From: Mesorhizobium sp. M4B.F.Ca.ET.203.01.1.1
GTDB taxonomy: Bacteria > Pseudomonadota > Alphaproteobacteria > Rhizobiales > Rhizobiaceae
NCBI RefSeq assembly: GCF_004791025.1
Contig: NZ_SRUO01000002.1
Coordinates: 62,001 to 126,000 of the forward strand
DNA: 64,000 bases
Reading direction: 5' to 3'
Shown here: positions 8,790-17,068 of the stretch, in pieces
Numbering within the stretch: the first letter of the stretch is position 1
Layout: each line of letters opens with the position of its first letter
The notes under the pieces: generated by a model
Database searches by the model: none
Seen by the model: only the letters and a program-made list of their open reading frames with translations
Told to the model about the DNA's origin: nothing
Translations under genes and position numbers: made by a program

Positions 8790-9020
8790 ATGCCACAAAT
8801 CGAGAGACCTGTACGTCTTCAAATAATGTTGTCGCAAAGGGAAATTGATGCGCTGGAGGACTGGCGCTTTGAAAGACGAATGCCAAGCCGAGCGTCAGCG
8901 GTGCGTGAGCTGTTGAGGCGGGGCCTGGCTGCTGAGGGCTTTCTCTTGGCGGATGGAAATATCAAATCTCAGGATTTTGGCATTGTCGGTAGCGGAAACG
9001 GACAGGGGGATGCCAATTAG
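8790..9020 (+). CDS. ribbon-helix-helix (CopG/Arc-type) protein
   Basis: A 76-residue protein with GAGG 8 bases before the ATG. RPVRLQIMLSQREIDALEDW forms the β-strand and first helix, and MPSRASAVRELLRRGLAAEG is the second helix of an RHH DNA-binding dimer. The tail is glycine-rich and unstructured. RHH proteins of this type are common in rhizobia, either as antitoxins or as orphan regulators. No toxin-like partner follows within 100 bases, so I infer an orphan regulator. The 248-base upstream spacer is AT-richer than the surroundings and should carry its promoter. Confidence 0.75.
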   Translation: MPQIERPVRLQIMLSQREIDALEDWRFERRMPSRASAVRELLRRGLAAEGFLLADGNIKSQDFGIVGSGNGQGDAN

Positions 9021-9119
9021 GACGCTTCATCGACAAGGTGACCTTTGACGCCGAAACGGGCTCATGACCATGCGTGCCTCGATGCAGGATTTCGGGAAGA
9101 ATTAGCGTAGTGCGCAGAG

Positions 9120-9344
9120 TTGGACCTATATGCTAAAATCTCGCCGATGGACCAACGAACCATTGATAGAGCGCTCGTCCTGCTCAGGCAGTATCGCGAC
9201 ACGCTCGTAATGAGCTACGCGCCAATAGGGCCTGACGGCGTTCCTGAGATACGCACGCCAGCACAGGCCGCTGATCCGCTCGAAATAGCCGCGCTGGAAG
9301 ATATCGCCTCGCTCGATGCGGTCATCAAAGAGATGTCGACCTAA
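9120..9344 (+). CDS. small hypothetical protein
   Basis: The TTG-start frame gives 74 residues; an in-frame ATG at 9147 (MDQRTIDRALVLLRQYRDTL) is the more likely start and gives 65. It is a helical protein with no domain I recognise and no signal or membrane segment. It lies between the RHH gene and the DUF768 fusion gene on the same strand. Confidence 0.45.
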   Translation: MDLYAKISPMDQRTIDRALVLLRQYRDTLVMSYAPIGPDGVPEIRTPAQAADPLEIAALEDIASLDAVIKEMST

Positions 9345-9392
9345 CGTCTCCGACGGAAGGAACCTAATGCCCCGCCGGCGCTTGTCGCCGAG

Positions 9393-9896
9393 ATGAGCAC
9401 GCGCGGCATCAACTTTCTCCACAAATGGATTTCCAACAACATCCCGGAGACGGTCGGCGCCGACGTCATCTCCGTGGCTGAATTGGCCCAACAGCTTTTT
9501 GCTGACGCCAAGGCACTCGGGATCGACAGCACGGAGATCGAGGAAGAAATTGGGAGCGTCTATGAGGTGATCTTTGACGCCACCGTTCATCGGGAGGCCG
9601 GCGTGTCGGATTGGTTGGAGCCGCACTATATCGGGTGCATGGGCAAGGGCTGGACGTTCCAAAGCTTGATCGACGCCAAGATGGCCGTGACGGCGTTCTG
9701 TCATTGGTCTCCCTGCAACCATAGCCAAAAGCTCGACCTTGCCCAGCTCCGGGACCGCTACGGCCCTGACGCGCCGGCAAAGGCCGATGACCTCATTCCA
9801 AAGTTGAAATGCAACAGGTGCGGCGGCACGGATGTCGGCCTGGCCTACACGCCCGACACCAGCCCCAACGCCTACGGCAGGGCCAAGGGCAGCTAA
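9393..9896 (+). CDS. DUF768 domain fused to a zinc-ribbon domain
   Basis: A 167-residue protein. Residues 1-75 (MSTRGINFLHKWISNNIPET, IEEEIGSVYEVIFDA) match DUF768, which I know mainly from Mesorhizobium as a stand-alone protein of about 80 residues. Residues 85-167 match a different small rhizobial protein that also normally stands alone: WTFQSLIDAKMAVTAFCHWS, then CNHSQKLDLAQLRDRYGPDA, then KLKCNRCGGTDVGLAY. Cysteines near 103, 108, 140 and 143 could bind zinc. The two halves are joined in one frame without a stop, which suggests a gene fusion or a deletion of the intergenic DNA. Function is unknown. There is no good ribosome binding site before the ATG. Confidence 0.65.
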   Translation: MSTRGINFLHKWISNNIPETVGADVISVAELAQQLFADAKALGIDSTEIEEEIGSVYEVIFDATVHREAGVSDWLEPHYIGCMGKGWTFQSLIDAKMAVTAFCHWSPCNHSQKLDLAQLRDRYGPDAPAKADDLIPKLKCNRCGGTDVGLAYTPDTSPNAYGRAKGS

Positions 9897-10060
9897 TCGA
9901 CCATGTCGCGCAGCGGCTTTTTGCGTGTCGGCGTGAAGATCGGAAACTGCAGTTCACCTGCAATGCCCGGACGCCGGAGAAGCGGCGCAAGAGGTAGCTT
10001 GAAATCAGAAAACCGCTCACAAAATAACAGGCAGGGTCTTAGCCAATTGAGGGTTGCGTA

Positions 10061-10273
10061 ATGCCTCTGTCGTGCCTCGACGGGATACTTGTGCCAAGCG
10101 ATCTGGAGTTGCTCCAGCGGGTGTTCGATCGGCTTTGCGATGAGCGCCGTCTAGCCCAAAAAGACAAGGAGCAGAGGGAAGACCTCGCTGCTGAAATCGT
10201 CAGCGCTTTCCGGAACGGGATTGCCGACGAAACGGAGCTATTGCGGGCGATTTCGAAGCGCCTCATGGCTTAG
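10061..10273 (+). CDS. conserved small hypothetical protein
   Basis: A 70-residue protein with GAGG about 9 bases before the ATG. The sequence LVPSDLELLQRVFDRLCDER, then DLAAEIVSAFRNGI and ELLRAISKR, is a three-helix pattern I have seen in rhizobial hypotheticals without a known role. It is soluble and charged. It is the last of the small plus-strand genes before a nearly 1-kb stretch with no intact gene. Confidence 0.6.
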   Translation: MPLSCLDGILVPSDLELLQRVFDRLCDERRLAQKDKEQREDLAAEIVSAFRNGIADETELLRAISKRLMA

Positions 10274-11257
10274 CTGCTAGTGCGGGCCGAAAGGACCAGG
10301 CGGGCGCCAGGAGGCCCGGGGCTCTGCGCTGACAGCGGAAACGGGAAATGCGCGTTCTAGGCTTCTCTGTGAAGAGATGGCCGACGCCTATTGGGCGGGG
10401 GGCTTGGGGTAACAGGCGCCGGCCAAGGCGGATCAGGTCCGCCGCCACATTGAGGTAGGGTAAGGCTGTCCGCGGGAGTATGGCGTGATCGCGGAAGTTA
10501 GGGCTTGCTGACACTCGGCGGGCAACTAAGCGATAAAGACCGGACGCGCCCTTCCGGACAGGCTGACTGAGCAACATCTGCTTTGGCAGTAAGGCGTTCC
10601 CCCGCAATAAGAGGTGCTTGACCAGTTCAGCGGATGAGAACATCGTGCCGGGCGGAGCTTCAGAAGTCCCGCCGATTGGCCTTTGCCTGCGGGCCGTAGG
10701 CATCCAGAGCGATGGCAGGACGATCCTTGCCGGGATCATATTAGATTTTGCTCGGCCATGTGCAGGTTGATCCTCGCCCTTACCTTCGTGGTCACCTGTG
10801 GGCCTGTTTCCGCAGCAGAGCATTGGTTTGCTATCCGCGTACGCAATCGGCCGGCTGGATCATCACGGCGCCGGGCGTGTAGAGGCCGCCGAGATAGTAG
10901 GACGACCCGGTGATGTCCCGCATCTCGTCCGCGCGGAGGCGGTGCGCCGGCGCGGGGAGGGCGGTTGCGGGACGACGCTGTGCGGCCGCGGTGGCCTATG
11001 CCGGTGAAGGGCTGCACATTGACCAGGCCGCCCCGGCGTGTCGTGCGTCACCGAACTCTGCCGGGTCAGGCGCGGCGGCGGCAGCGCTATGCGCCCTGGC
11101 CAAGGCTCGATTCAGACGGCGACCCATTCACATGGGATAGGCGGCCACGGTTCCTCCGCCAAAAGCGCGATGCCTAGCGTCGGTGTTGAGCCGGCGTCTC
11201 ATCGCATCGGAAGCAAGGAGACGCGAAGGACGAGCAGGTGGTCAAATTACTCATGCG
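10274..11257. other. 984-base stretch without an intact gene
   Basis: Only fragments are visible. A piece of a FAD oxidoreductase reads on the minus strand at 10832-10935 and is listed separately. On the plus strand at 10758 a signal-peptide-like start (MCRLILALTFVVTCGPVSAA) runs into Arg-rich shadow sequence. No RNA gene, repeat or terminator is clear. It forms the right border of the small-gene region and the left border of the catabolic island, and looks like degraded DNA. Confidence 0.5.
10832..10935 (-). pseudogene. fragment of a D-amino-acid dehydrogenase-like FAD oxidoreductase
   Basis: The minus-strand frame gives ADEMRDITGSSYYLGG followed by LYTPGAVMIQPADCVRG and a stop. This resembles an internal block of DAO-family oxidoreductases (a GGLxxPG-xMIQP-xxYVRG pattern as I recall it). 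Neither the FAD-binding N-terminus nor the rest is found nearby, so it is at most a remnant of about 34 codons. Confidence 0.3.
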
Positions 11258-12301
11258 TCAGTTCAACTCGATACGTTCTCCCGTTGCCGCCGAGCGCTTT
11301 ACCGCATCGACCACCCTCAAGGTTTTGAGCCCCTCACGCCCGCTGACAAGCGGGGGTTCGTCTCCGCGGATCACCTTGCAGAATTGTCTGATCTGCAGAA
11401 CAAGTGGGTCCTCGTCGTCGACCTCGATACGCGTTTGGTCAAAGGGTTCCCACCAACTCCGTTTACCAGGATTGCGCCAGACCTCGAGCGACGGAACAGC
11501 CAGCGATCCGTGCGTCCCTCCGATCATGTAACAGGATTGCTCGGTCTTGGGGTAAGCCGGATTCTCTCCGGTTGTCATCTCCCAGCTCCACGGTGCGACC
11601 ACCGCGTCCGAGACTGTCGCAGTTCCCAACACTCCGTTCTTGAACTCAATCAGGATCACTGCCGTTTCCTCAACTGCGTTGCCGCGCACCGCGTTGGACT
11701 CGCGTGCCTGAACCGCAACCACATCGCCGAAAAGGTAGCGCAGATTATCGACATCGTGGATGAGATTGAGGAAAACCGGCCCCGCACCGCGCTCACGACG
11801 CCACGAGATGTCGAAGTAGTCGTCGGGTTTGAATAGCCAGAACATCGCATTGACAACAAGAACGCGGCCGAGCTTTCCGCTTTCGATGATTTCCTTTGCC
11901 TTCTGCATCATCGGATTGTGTCGCCGGTGATGACCGGTCAAAAGAGGAACGCCTTTTGCCTCAGCCGCTGCGATCAGCTTTTCCCCGGATATAATGTCGT
12001 CGGCGATAGGCTTCTCGATGAGTGCAGGAATGCCGGCTTCGACGGCTTCCAACCCGTTCTGGACGTGAGCCGGGTTGGGCGTAGCCACGATGATCCCATC
12101 AGGTCGGTCTGCGGCAATCATGTCCGCGAAGCTTGGAAACCACCTCACGCCGGCTTCCTTGGCAATGGTCTCGCCAACCGGCGTGGGATCGACCACGGCG
12201 CTGAGTTGCGCCGAGGGCTCGGCCAGGACGTGCTGAATATGGCGCTTACCGATGAGGCCTGCCCCAACTACGGCCAGCTTAACCCGTTGGGTCATGGTCA
12301 C
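11258..12301 (-). CDS. Gfo/Idh/MocA family NAD(P)-dependent oxidoreductase
   Basis: A 347-residue protein. The N-terminal Rossmann motif GAGLIGKRH is at about residues 13-21, and the family active-site motif EKPIADD is near residue 95. The second conserved region has LNLIHDVDNLRYLFG, which supplies the catalytic His/Asp region. Members oxidise or reduce sugars, inositols and cyclic polyols such as quinate-like acids. It is the last gene of the ten-gene minus-strand operon, 1 base after the dehydroquinase gene. I infer that it oxidises or reduces a polyhydroxylated ring intermediate; the substrate cannot be read from sequence. Confidence 0.88.
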   Translation of the reverse strand: MTMTQRVKLAVVGAGLIGKRHIQHVLAEPSAQLSAVVDPTPVGETIAKEAGVRWFPSFADMIAADRPDGIIVATPNPAHVQNGLEAVEAGIPALIEKPIADDIISGEKLIAAAEAKGVPLLTGHHRRHNPMMQKAKEIIESGKLGRVLVVNAMFWLFKPDDYFDISWRRERGAGPVFLNLIHDVDNLRYLFGDVVAVQARESNAVRGNAVEETAVILIEFKNGVLGTATVSDAVVAPWSWEMTTGENPAYPKTEQSCYMIGGTHGSLAVPSLEVWRNPGKRSWWEPFDQTRIEVDDEDPLVLQIRQFCKVIRGDEPPLVSGREGLKTLRVVDAVKRSAATGERIELN

Positions 12302-12302
12302 C

Positions 12303-12752
12303 TCAGCCGTTGCCCGCCGCCTTGATCATTGTCGCCGCGCGTCGGATGGCAAGCTGGTATCCTTCCGTACCAAGGCCGCAAATCACGCCGTCCGCGCGGT
12401 GCGAAACGAACGAATGGTGTCGGAAGCTTTCGCGCTTGTGCACATTGGAGATGTGGATCTCGATCACAGGCCCCTCGAATGTATTCAGAGCGTCAAGGAT
12501 GGCGAGTGAGGTATGGGTGAAGGCCGCCGGATTGATGACGATGCCCGCACCGTCCTCGCGCGCCTCATGAATCCAATCGATGATCTCGTATTCCCGGTTG
12601 CTCTGATGAAAGCGGATTTCATGGCCGAAGTCGGCTGCCAGCTTGCGGCAGTCCGCCTCTACATCTGCGAGCGTTTCATGCCCGTAGATATGTGGCTGGC
12701 GTTTGCCAAGCAGGTTGAGATTAGGTCCGTTGAGAACGTAGATCAGGCTCAT
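12303..12752 (-). CDS. aroQ: type II 3-dehydroquinate dehydratase
   Basis: A 149-residue protein of normal length for type II dehydroquinases, which form dodecamers and interconvert 3-dehydroquinate and 3-dehydroshikimate. It starts at ATG 12752 ([16 protein letters not shown]). The flexible-loop active-site residues R18 and Y23 (KRQPHIYG), the [10 protein letters not shown] substrate loop and the catalytic-site histidine in [15 protein letters not shown] are all present. Its place inside a transporter operon, with a quinate/shikimate dehydrogenase two genes upstream, suggests a catabolic rather than a biosynthetic role. I infer it serves quinate or shikimate use (QuiB-like role). Confidence 0.93.
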   Translation of the reverse strand: MSLIYVLNGPNLNLLGKRQPHIYGHETLADVEADCRKLAADFGHEIRFHQSNREYEIIDWIHEAREDGAGIVINPAAFTHTSLAILDALNTFEGPVIEIHISNVHKRESFRHHSFVSHRADGVICGLGTEGYQLAIRRAATMIKAAGNG

Positions 12753-12786
12753 GGCATAGTGTCCTTCTTGAGCAACGCTGTCCTGG

Positions 12787-13155
12787 TCAGACGAACGCGA
12801 TTGCTTGAACGGCAAAATCAGGGTCCGACTCGTAGAGATCCGCGCGCAGGCCGAGCTTTCCAGCTTCGAGAGCAGGCGCGGCGATCGTCCGCGCGGCCTC
12901 GAGAACGGCAGTGAGAAGCTTCTGCTTGGTCTTTGCAGTACGACCCGGTGCCATCCGCACGATGATTTGGATGAAATGATGATCGACATGCTCATCGCCA
13001 ACGCAGGAGTATGTCGCCTCCCGCGCAAGCGTGCGCACGGCGGAAGGTTTCACAAGGCCGCCATCGCGAACGCAGCGATGCACGGTCAGCGTCAGTCGAT
13101 CCATGGCTACATGCTCGCCTGCGCCCCGGCTATAGTCGATGATGATATGCGGCAT
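12787..13155 (-). CDS. 5-carboxymethyl-2-hydroxymuconate isomerase-like tautomerase
   Basis: A 122-residue protein from ATG 13155 ([11 protein letters not shown]). The N-terminal proline, exposed after methionine removal, is the catalytic base of the tautomerase superfamily. The length and the blocks [19 protein letters not shown] and [13 protein letters not shown] fit the CHMI (HpaF) family, which isomerises a carboxymethyl-hydroxymuconate in homoprotocatechuate breakdown. No HpaD or HpaE is present in the window. It lies between the dehydrogenase and dehydroquinase genes. Its true substrate here is open. Confidence 0.85.
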   Translation of the reverse strand: MPHIIIDYSRGAGEHVAMDRLTLTVHRCVRDGGLVKPSAVRTLAREATYSCVGDEHVDHHFIQIIVRMAPGRTAKTKQKLLTAVLEAARTIAAPALEAGKLGLRADLYESDPDFAVQAIAFV

Positions 13156-13169
13156 TTGGGATTTCCCCA

Positions 13170-14036
13170 TCAAGCCGACAGGCGGCATAGGTCCGTAAAG
13201 TGAAGGGACATGCGGTCTGCGTCCGGTGCTATCCCGGTGAACAATTCGAAAGCCGCTGCTGCCTGGTAGACGGTCATGCCGCCGCCCCGAAGGGTCCGGC
13301 AGCCTTTTCCTTCGGCGAGAGCAAGGAGCTCTGTGACGAGTGGCATATAGACGATGTCGGCCACCCAATGCCGTGGCAGAAGCCATTCCGCATCTATGGG
13401 CAAACCAGGATGGCTCTTCATACCCGTCGGCGTCGCGTGGATAAGGCCGTCCGCGGAGCGCAGGGCGCTGCCGACATCCGTCGTGGCACGCGCGCAATCC
13501 CTTGAGAACCGATCGTTCAACTGCGGGGCCAAGGTTTCCGCCCGTTTTGAATCCTGGTCAAAGATCGACAATCTCTCAATACCGAGCTTGATTGCTGCAT
13601 GGGCCACGGCGACACCGGCGCCGCCGGCGCCAAGCAGCACGGCATGCGACTTGGCGACGTCCGGAAGGCCGCGCTGGAAATTCTCGTAGAAACCGTACCA
13701 ATCCGTGTTGTGGCCGATCCTCTCGCCGTTGCGAAAGACCACGGTGTTGACCGCACCGAGCATCTCTGCATCCTCGGAAAGGCGACTGAGGTGGGCGATC
13801 ACCGTCTGCTTGCACGGATGTGTAATGTTACTGCCGGCAAAACCGCGCTGCTCTGCCTCGTCCAGCAGGTCCGGCAGCGCGGAGGCGGGAAGGCCTCGCT
13901 CGGCGAAGTCGAGAAGCTCGTAACGGTAATCGAGGCCCTGGCGTCGCCCCTCCGTTTCGTGGAGGGCCGGGGACTTTGACATTTGAATGTCGGCACCGAT
14001 CAGCCCCACGAGGAATTTTTTGTTGTGCATTGGCAT
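13170..14036 (-). CDS. quinate/shikimate dehydrogenase
   Basis: A 288-residue protein of the AroE family, which uses NAD(P) to interconvert shikimate or quinate with the 3-dehydro acid. The substrate site has MSKSPALHE (about 19-27). The catalytic lysine K76 is in SNITHPCKQ, and the aspartate D112 is in HNTDWYG. The nucleotide loop GAGGAG is at 136-141. The NITHPCKQ form, with Cys before Lys, is the one I associate with catabolic quinate/shikimate dehydrogenases rather than biosynthetic AroE. It sits directly downstream of the ABC transporter genes in the operon, so I infer a role in oxidising an imported cyclohexane acid. Confidence 0.9.
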   Translation of the reverse strand: MPMHNKKFLVGLIGADIQMSKSPALHETEGRRQGLDYRYELLDFAERGLPASALPDLLDEAEQRGFAGSNITHPCKQTVIAHLSRLSEDAEMLGAVNTVVFRNGERIGHNTDWYGFYENFQRGLPDVAKSHAVLLGAGGAGVAVAHAAIKLGIERLSIFDQDSKRAETLAPQLNDRFSRDCARATTDVGSALRSADGLIHATPTGMKSHPGLPIDAEWLLPRHWVADIVYMPLVTELLALAEGKGCRTLRGGGMTVYQAAAAFELFTGIAPDADRMSLHFTDLCRLSA

Positions 14037-14048
14037 CGCTTTCGAAAG

Positions 14049-14810
14049 TCAGTGATGGGCCAGGATTTCACCGAGGAAGGTTTTCGTGCGCTGGTGCTCG
14101 GGAGACTTGAAGAAGACCTCCGGTTCGGCCTCTTCGACGATTTCTCCGGAGTCCATGAAGATGACGCGGTCAGCGACCTGACGGGCAAACCCCATCTCGT
14201 GCGTGACACAGATCATCGTCATGCCGTCACGGGCGAGCCCGATCATGGTGTCGAGCACCTCTTTCACCATTTCGGGATCGAGGGCAGAGGTCGGTTCGTC
14301 GAAGAGCATGACCTTCGGCTCCATGCAGAGCGCGCGGGCGATGGCGACGCGTTGTTGTTGTCCGCCCGATAGCTGCGCGGGATATTTGTCCGCCTGGTCA
14401 AGGATACGAACGCGCTCGAGATATTTTCGAGCCAGTCGCTCTGCGTCAGCGTGGCTCACGCCACGAACACGCATTGGGGCGAGGGTACAGTTCTGAAGTA
14501 CGGTTATGTGGGGGAAGAGATTGAAGCTCTGGAAGACCATTCCCACTTCGCGACGTACAGCGTCGATCGATCTGGTGGTTCCGTCCAGTACGTGACCCTC
14601 GACGACGATCTTGCCTTCCTCGATCGTCTCGAGGGCATTGATGCAGCGGATTAACGTTGATTTCCCGGAGCCTGACGGCCCGCAGAGGACGATCCTTTCG
14701 CCTTTGCGGACCGACAAACTGATGGATTTCAAGGCATGGAAAGTGCCGTACCACTTCTGCACATCCTCAAGGGAAATCAGCTTCGATTGATCTTTTGCGG
14801 AATTGAGCAC
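14049..14810 (-). CDS. polar amino-acid-type ABC transporter ATP-binding protein
   Basis: I chose the GTG at 14808-14810 because GGAGGG lies 4 bases upstream; an in-frame ATG at 14822 lacks a ribosome binding site. The ~253-residue protein has Walker A (GPSGSGKST), the Q-loop, the signature [15 protein letters not shown], Walker B ([12 protein letters not shown]) and the H-loop (VTHEMGFA). It belongs to the GlnQ/HisP group that powers import of polar amino acids and opines, and in rhizobia also other organic acids. It works with the two permeases and the binding protein encoded just upstream. Confidence 0.95.
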   Translation of the reverse strand: MLNSAKDQSKLISLEDVQKWYGTFHALKSISLSVRKGERIVLCGPSGSGKSTLIRCINALETIEEGKIVVEGHVLDGTTRSIDAVRREVGMVFQSFNLFPHITVLQNCTLAPMRVRGVSHADAERLARKYLERVRILDQADKYPAQLSGGQQQRVAIARALCMEPKVMLFDEPTSALDPEMVKEVLDTMIGLARDGMTMICVTHEMGFARQVADRVIFMDSGEIVEEAEPEVFFKSPEHQRTKTFLGEILAHH

Positions 14811-14830
14811 GGAACCCTCCATTTGGGCTT

Positions 14831-15655
14831 TTACTGCACGGTGAACGGGATGTTCGGAATGGATTCCGGGAACTGCGGCAGATCGATCGCCATCCACTTC
14901 TTCGTGATGGCGGCGAGCTCACCATTGGCCTTGATCTTGTCGATGAAGGCGTTGACGGCTTCGTTCCAGTCCTTCTCGCCGAGACGGGTACCGACGCCGT
15001 TGTAGGTCGTCAAAAAGTTAATCTTGCGCTCATACGTGCCGGCACTCGCCGCATCCAGACGCTGGCCATAGAACTGGTTGCCGCCAACCGCCTTTACCTG
15101 CCCGGAGACCAAAGCCTGGATGGTTGCGGCGTCGTCATCAAAGCGGCGAACCGTTGCGGTGGATCCGACGGCGTTCGTTACTGCCTTGTCCTGCGAACTG
15201 GATTTCGGAACGCCGATCTCCCATCCGGCAACGTCTTCAGGCTTCGTAACCGTGTCGGACTTGGCAGCATAAAGCGAAATCGTGTTGGCGGCGTAAGGCT
15301 TGCTGTATTGAATTGCTTTCGCACGTTCTTCCGTCATCGCCATCGTTGCGAACAGGATGTCGACTTTGCCGGTGGTAAGTGCCGGAATTCGGTTGGCAAC
15401 GGCGAGCGGCTGGAATTGAACCTTCACGCCCAATTCCTTGGCAAAAAGGTTGGCGATGTCAGCGTCGAAGCCGTCCTGCACGCCGCTTGTGTTGACGAAC
15501 CCCCATGGCGCATTGTCGCCCTGGATGCCGACCACGAGCGTGCCCTTTGCCTTGATTTCCTCTACAGTTGCCGCAGCGGCTGCGGCAGTGCCAACGGTTG
15601 CGAAGGCAATAGTTGCCAGAGCAAATCCGAGAAAAATCCCACGAATGTTATGCAT
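14831..15655 (-). CDS. ABC transporter periplasmic substrate-binding protein
   Basis: A 274-residue protein with a clear signal peptide (basic MHNIRG, hydrophobic core, and AAAAA before cleavage near residue 27-31). The mature part is a family 3 (SBP_bac_3) two-lobe protein: [18 protein letters not shown], then the [16 protein letters not shown] block typical of the family. It captures the substrate in the periplasm for the adjacent permeases. The family usually binds amino acids, but quinate- or aromatic-acid-linked members are conceivable from the operon content. Confidence 0.94.
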   Translation of the reverse strand: MHNIRGIFLGFALATIAFATVGTAAAAAATVEEIKAKGTLVVGIQGDNAPWGFVNTSGVQDGFDADIANLFAKELGVKVQFQPLAVANRIPALTTGKVDILFATMAMTEERAKAIQYSKPYAANTISLYAAKSDTVTKPEDVAGWEIGVPKSSSQDKAVTNAVGSTATVRRFDDDAATIQALVSGQVKAVGGNQFYGQRLDAASAGTYERKINFLTTYNGVGTRLGEKDWNEAVNAFIDKIKANGELAAITKKWMAIDLPQFPESIPNIPFTVQ

Positions 15656-15696
15656 GCTTATTCTCCTCCTTAAGAGTGTTGCTTCCAGCGAAGCGG

Positions 15697-16347
15697 TTAG
15701 CGGGCAGCTTTCGCCATCCGTTTTTCAAGGCGACTTCCCGCATAGGAGAGCGGCCAGCAAATGATGAAGTAGATTGCGCCGACAATCCCGAAGACGAGCA
15801 GCGGACGATAGGTCTGGTTTGAAATGATCTGACCGGCGCGAGTCAGTTCAATGAAGCCGACGATTGCTGCCAGCGACGTGCCCTTGGTGAGCTGGACAAG
15901 GAAGCCGATCGTGGCCGGCATCGAAATTTTGAGGGCCTGCGGCAGGATGACGTCTTTCATCCGCGAGACATAATGCAGACCGAGGGCGTTGGCGGCTTCC
16001 GTCTGGCCCTTCGGCACAGCCTCGATGGAGCCGCGCCAGATCTCGCCCAGGAAGGCGCTGGCGTGGAGCGTGAAGGCGACCGCGACCGCGATCCACGCGT
16101 TAACGTCGATGCCCAACAGCGCAACGCCGTAATAGACAACGAAGAGCTGCATCAGAAGGGGCGTGCCCTGGACGACGCCGATATACCCTGCGGTGATCGT
16201 GCGGGCGACCTTGTTCTTCGAGGTGCGCAGGAGCGCGATCAGGGTTCCGAATATCCCCCCACCGATGAAGCCCACGATCGCAAGCAGCACGGTCCATTTC
16301 AAACCCTGCATCAAAAAGAGAAATTGATCTTCTCCGATGGGACCCAT
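15697..16347 (-). CDS. amino-acid-type ABC transporter permease
   Basis: A 216-residue inner-membrane protein with about five transmembrane segments. It has the EAA loop that docks the ATPase (EAANALGLHYVSRMKDVILPQA) and the HisM/GlnP N-terminal block GLKWTVLLAIVGF. It forms a heterodimer with the permease encoded 9 bases upstream (16357-17022). Confidence 0.94.
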   Translation of the reverse strand: MGPIGEDQFLFLMQGLKWTVLLAIVGFIGGGIFGTLIALLRTSKNKVARTITAGYIGVVQGTPLLMQLFVVYYGVALLGIDVNAWIAVAVAFTLHASAFLGEIWRGSIEAVPKGQTEAANALGLHYVSRMKDVILPQALKISMPATIGFLVQLTKGTSLAAIVGFIELTRAGQIISNQTYRPLLVFGIVGAIYFIICWPLSYAGSRLEKRMAKAAR

Positions 16348-16356
16348 GGCTGCTTC

Positions 16357-17022
16357 CTATCGCGTCGGGTAGTTGAAGTAGTGGCGAGAAATGAGCGCAA
16401 AGAGGCCCATCATCAGGCTTGAGATGGCCAGGTAGATAGCGGTCACCGTGAAATAGACTTCGAAGCTGCGGAAGGTGTCAGACTCAATGCGCTGAGCGGC
16501 CGAGGTCAGCTCGTAGGCGGCGATCGAGGTGCAGACAGACGTTGTCAGTGTCAGCATAATGAACTGGCTTGTGAGCGAGGGATAAATCGCCCGCAGCGCC
16601 GGCTTGAGCACGATGAGCCGGAAGACATCCGCCTTGTGAAGACCAAGTGCGAAACCTGCCTCGATCTGGCCGCGCGAAACGCTCTCGATCCCGCCGCGGA
16701 TGATCTCGATTGCGTAGGCCCCACCATTGATGCCGAGGGCAATGATCGCCGTGACGGTCGGATTGAGGCGGATGCCCATGAGAGGAAGGGCAAAATATAT
16801 GAAGAAGATCTGCACCAGGAATGGCGTATTGCGCACAACCTCGACGAACATGATCACGGCAGCCCGCGTGATCCCGCTCTTGGAACTCCTTGCAACGACG
16901 CCCAGGAGCCCGATGACGAGTGCGAGGAGCATCCCAGCTAACGCAAGGCCAACCGTTCCAAGCGAACCCCATAGCAATTCCGGGGCGCGGTCGAGGACCG
17001 CACCGAAATCAAACGTATACAT
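16357..17022 (-). CDS. amino-acid-type ABC transporter permease
   Basis: A 221-residue inner-membrane protein, homologous to the next gene and partner in the translocation channel. It has about five transmembrane segments, the VRNTPFLVQIFFIYFALP segment typical of the HisQ/GlnP family, and the EAA loop EAGFALGLHKADVFRLIVLKPA. It follows the TIM-barrel gene by 46 bases, with AGGAGG upstream of its ATG. Confidence 0.94.
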   Translation of the reverse strand: MYTFDFGAVLDRAPELLWGSLGTVGLALAGMLLALVIGLLGVVARSSKSGITRAAVIMFVEVVRNTPFLVQIFFIYFALPLMGIRLNPTVTAIIALGINGGAYAIEIIRGGIESVSRGQIEAGFALGLHKADVFRLIVLKPALRAIYPSLTSQFIMLTLTTSVCTSIAAYELTSAAQRIESDTFRSFEVYFTVTAIYLAISSLMMGLFALISRHYFNYPTR

Positions 17023-17068
17023 GTAAGACTTCCTCCTCCTGACCGGCCTAGGCCGCGTCGGCGCCAGA

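Noticed and set aside
10263..10823. 186-codon minus-strand frame
   Set aside because: No family resemblance, no ribosome binding site and shadow-like composition in a degraded region.
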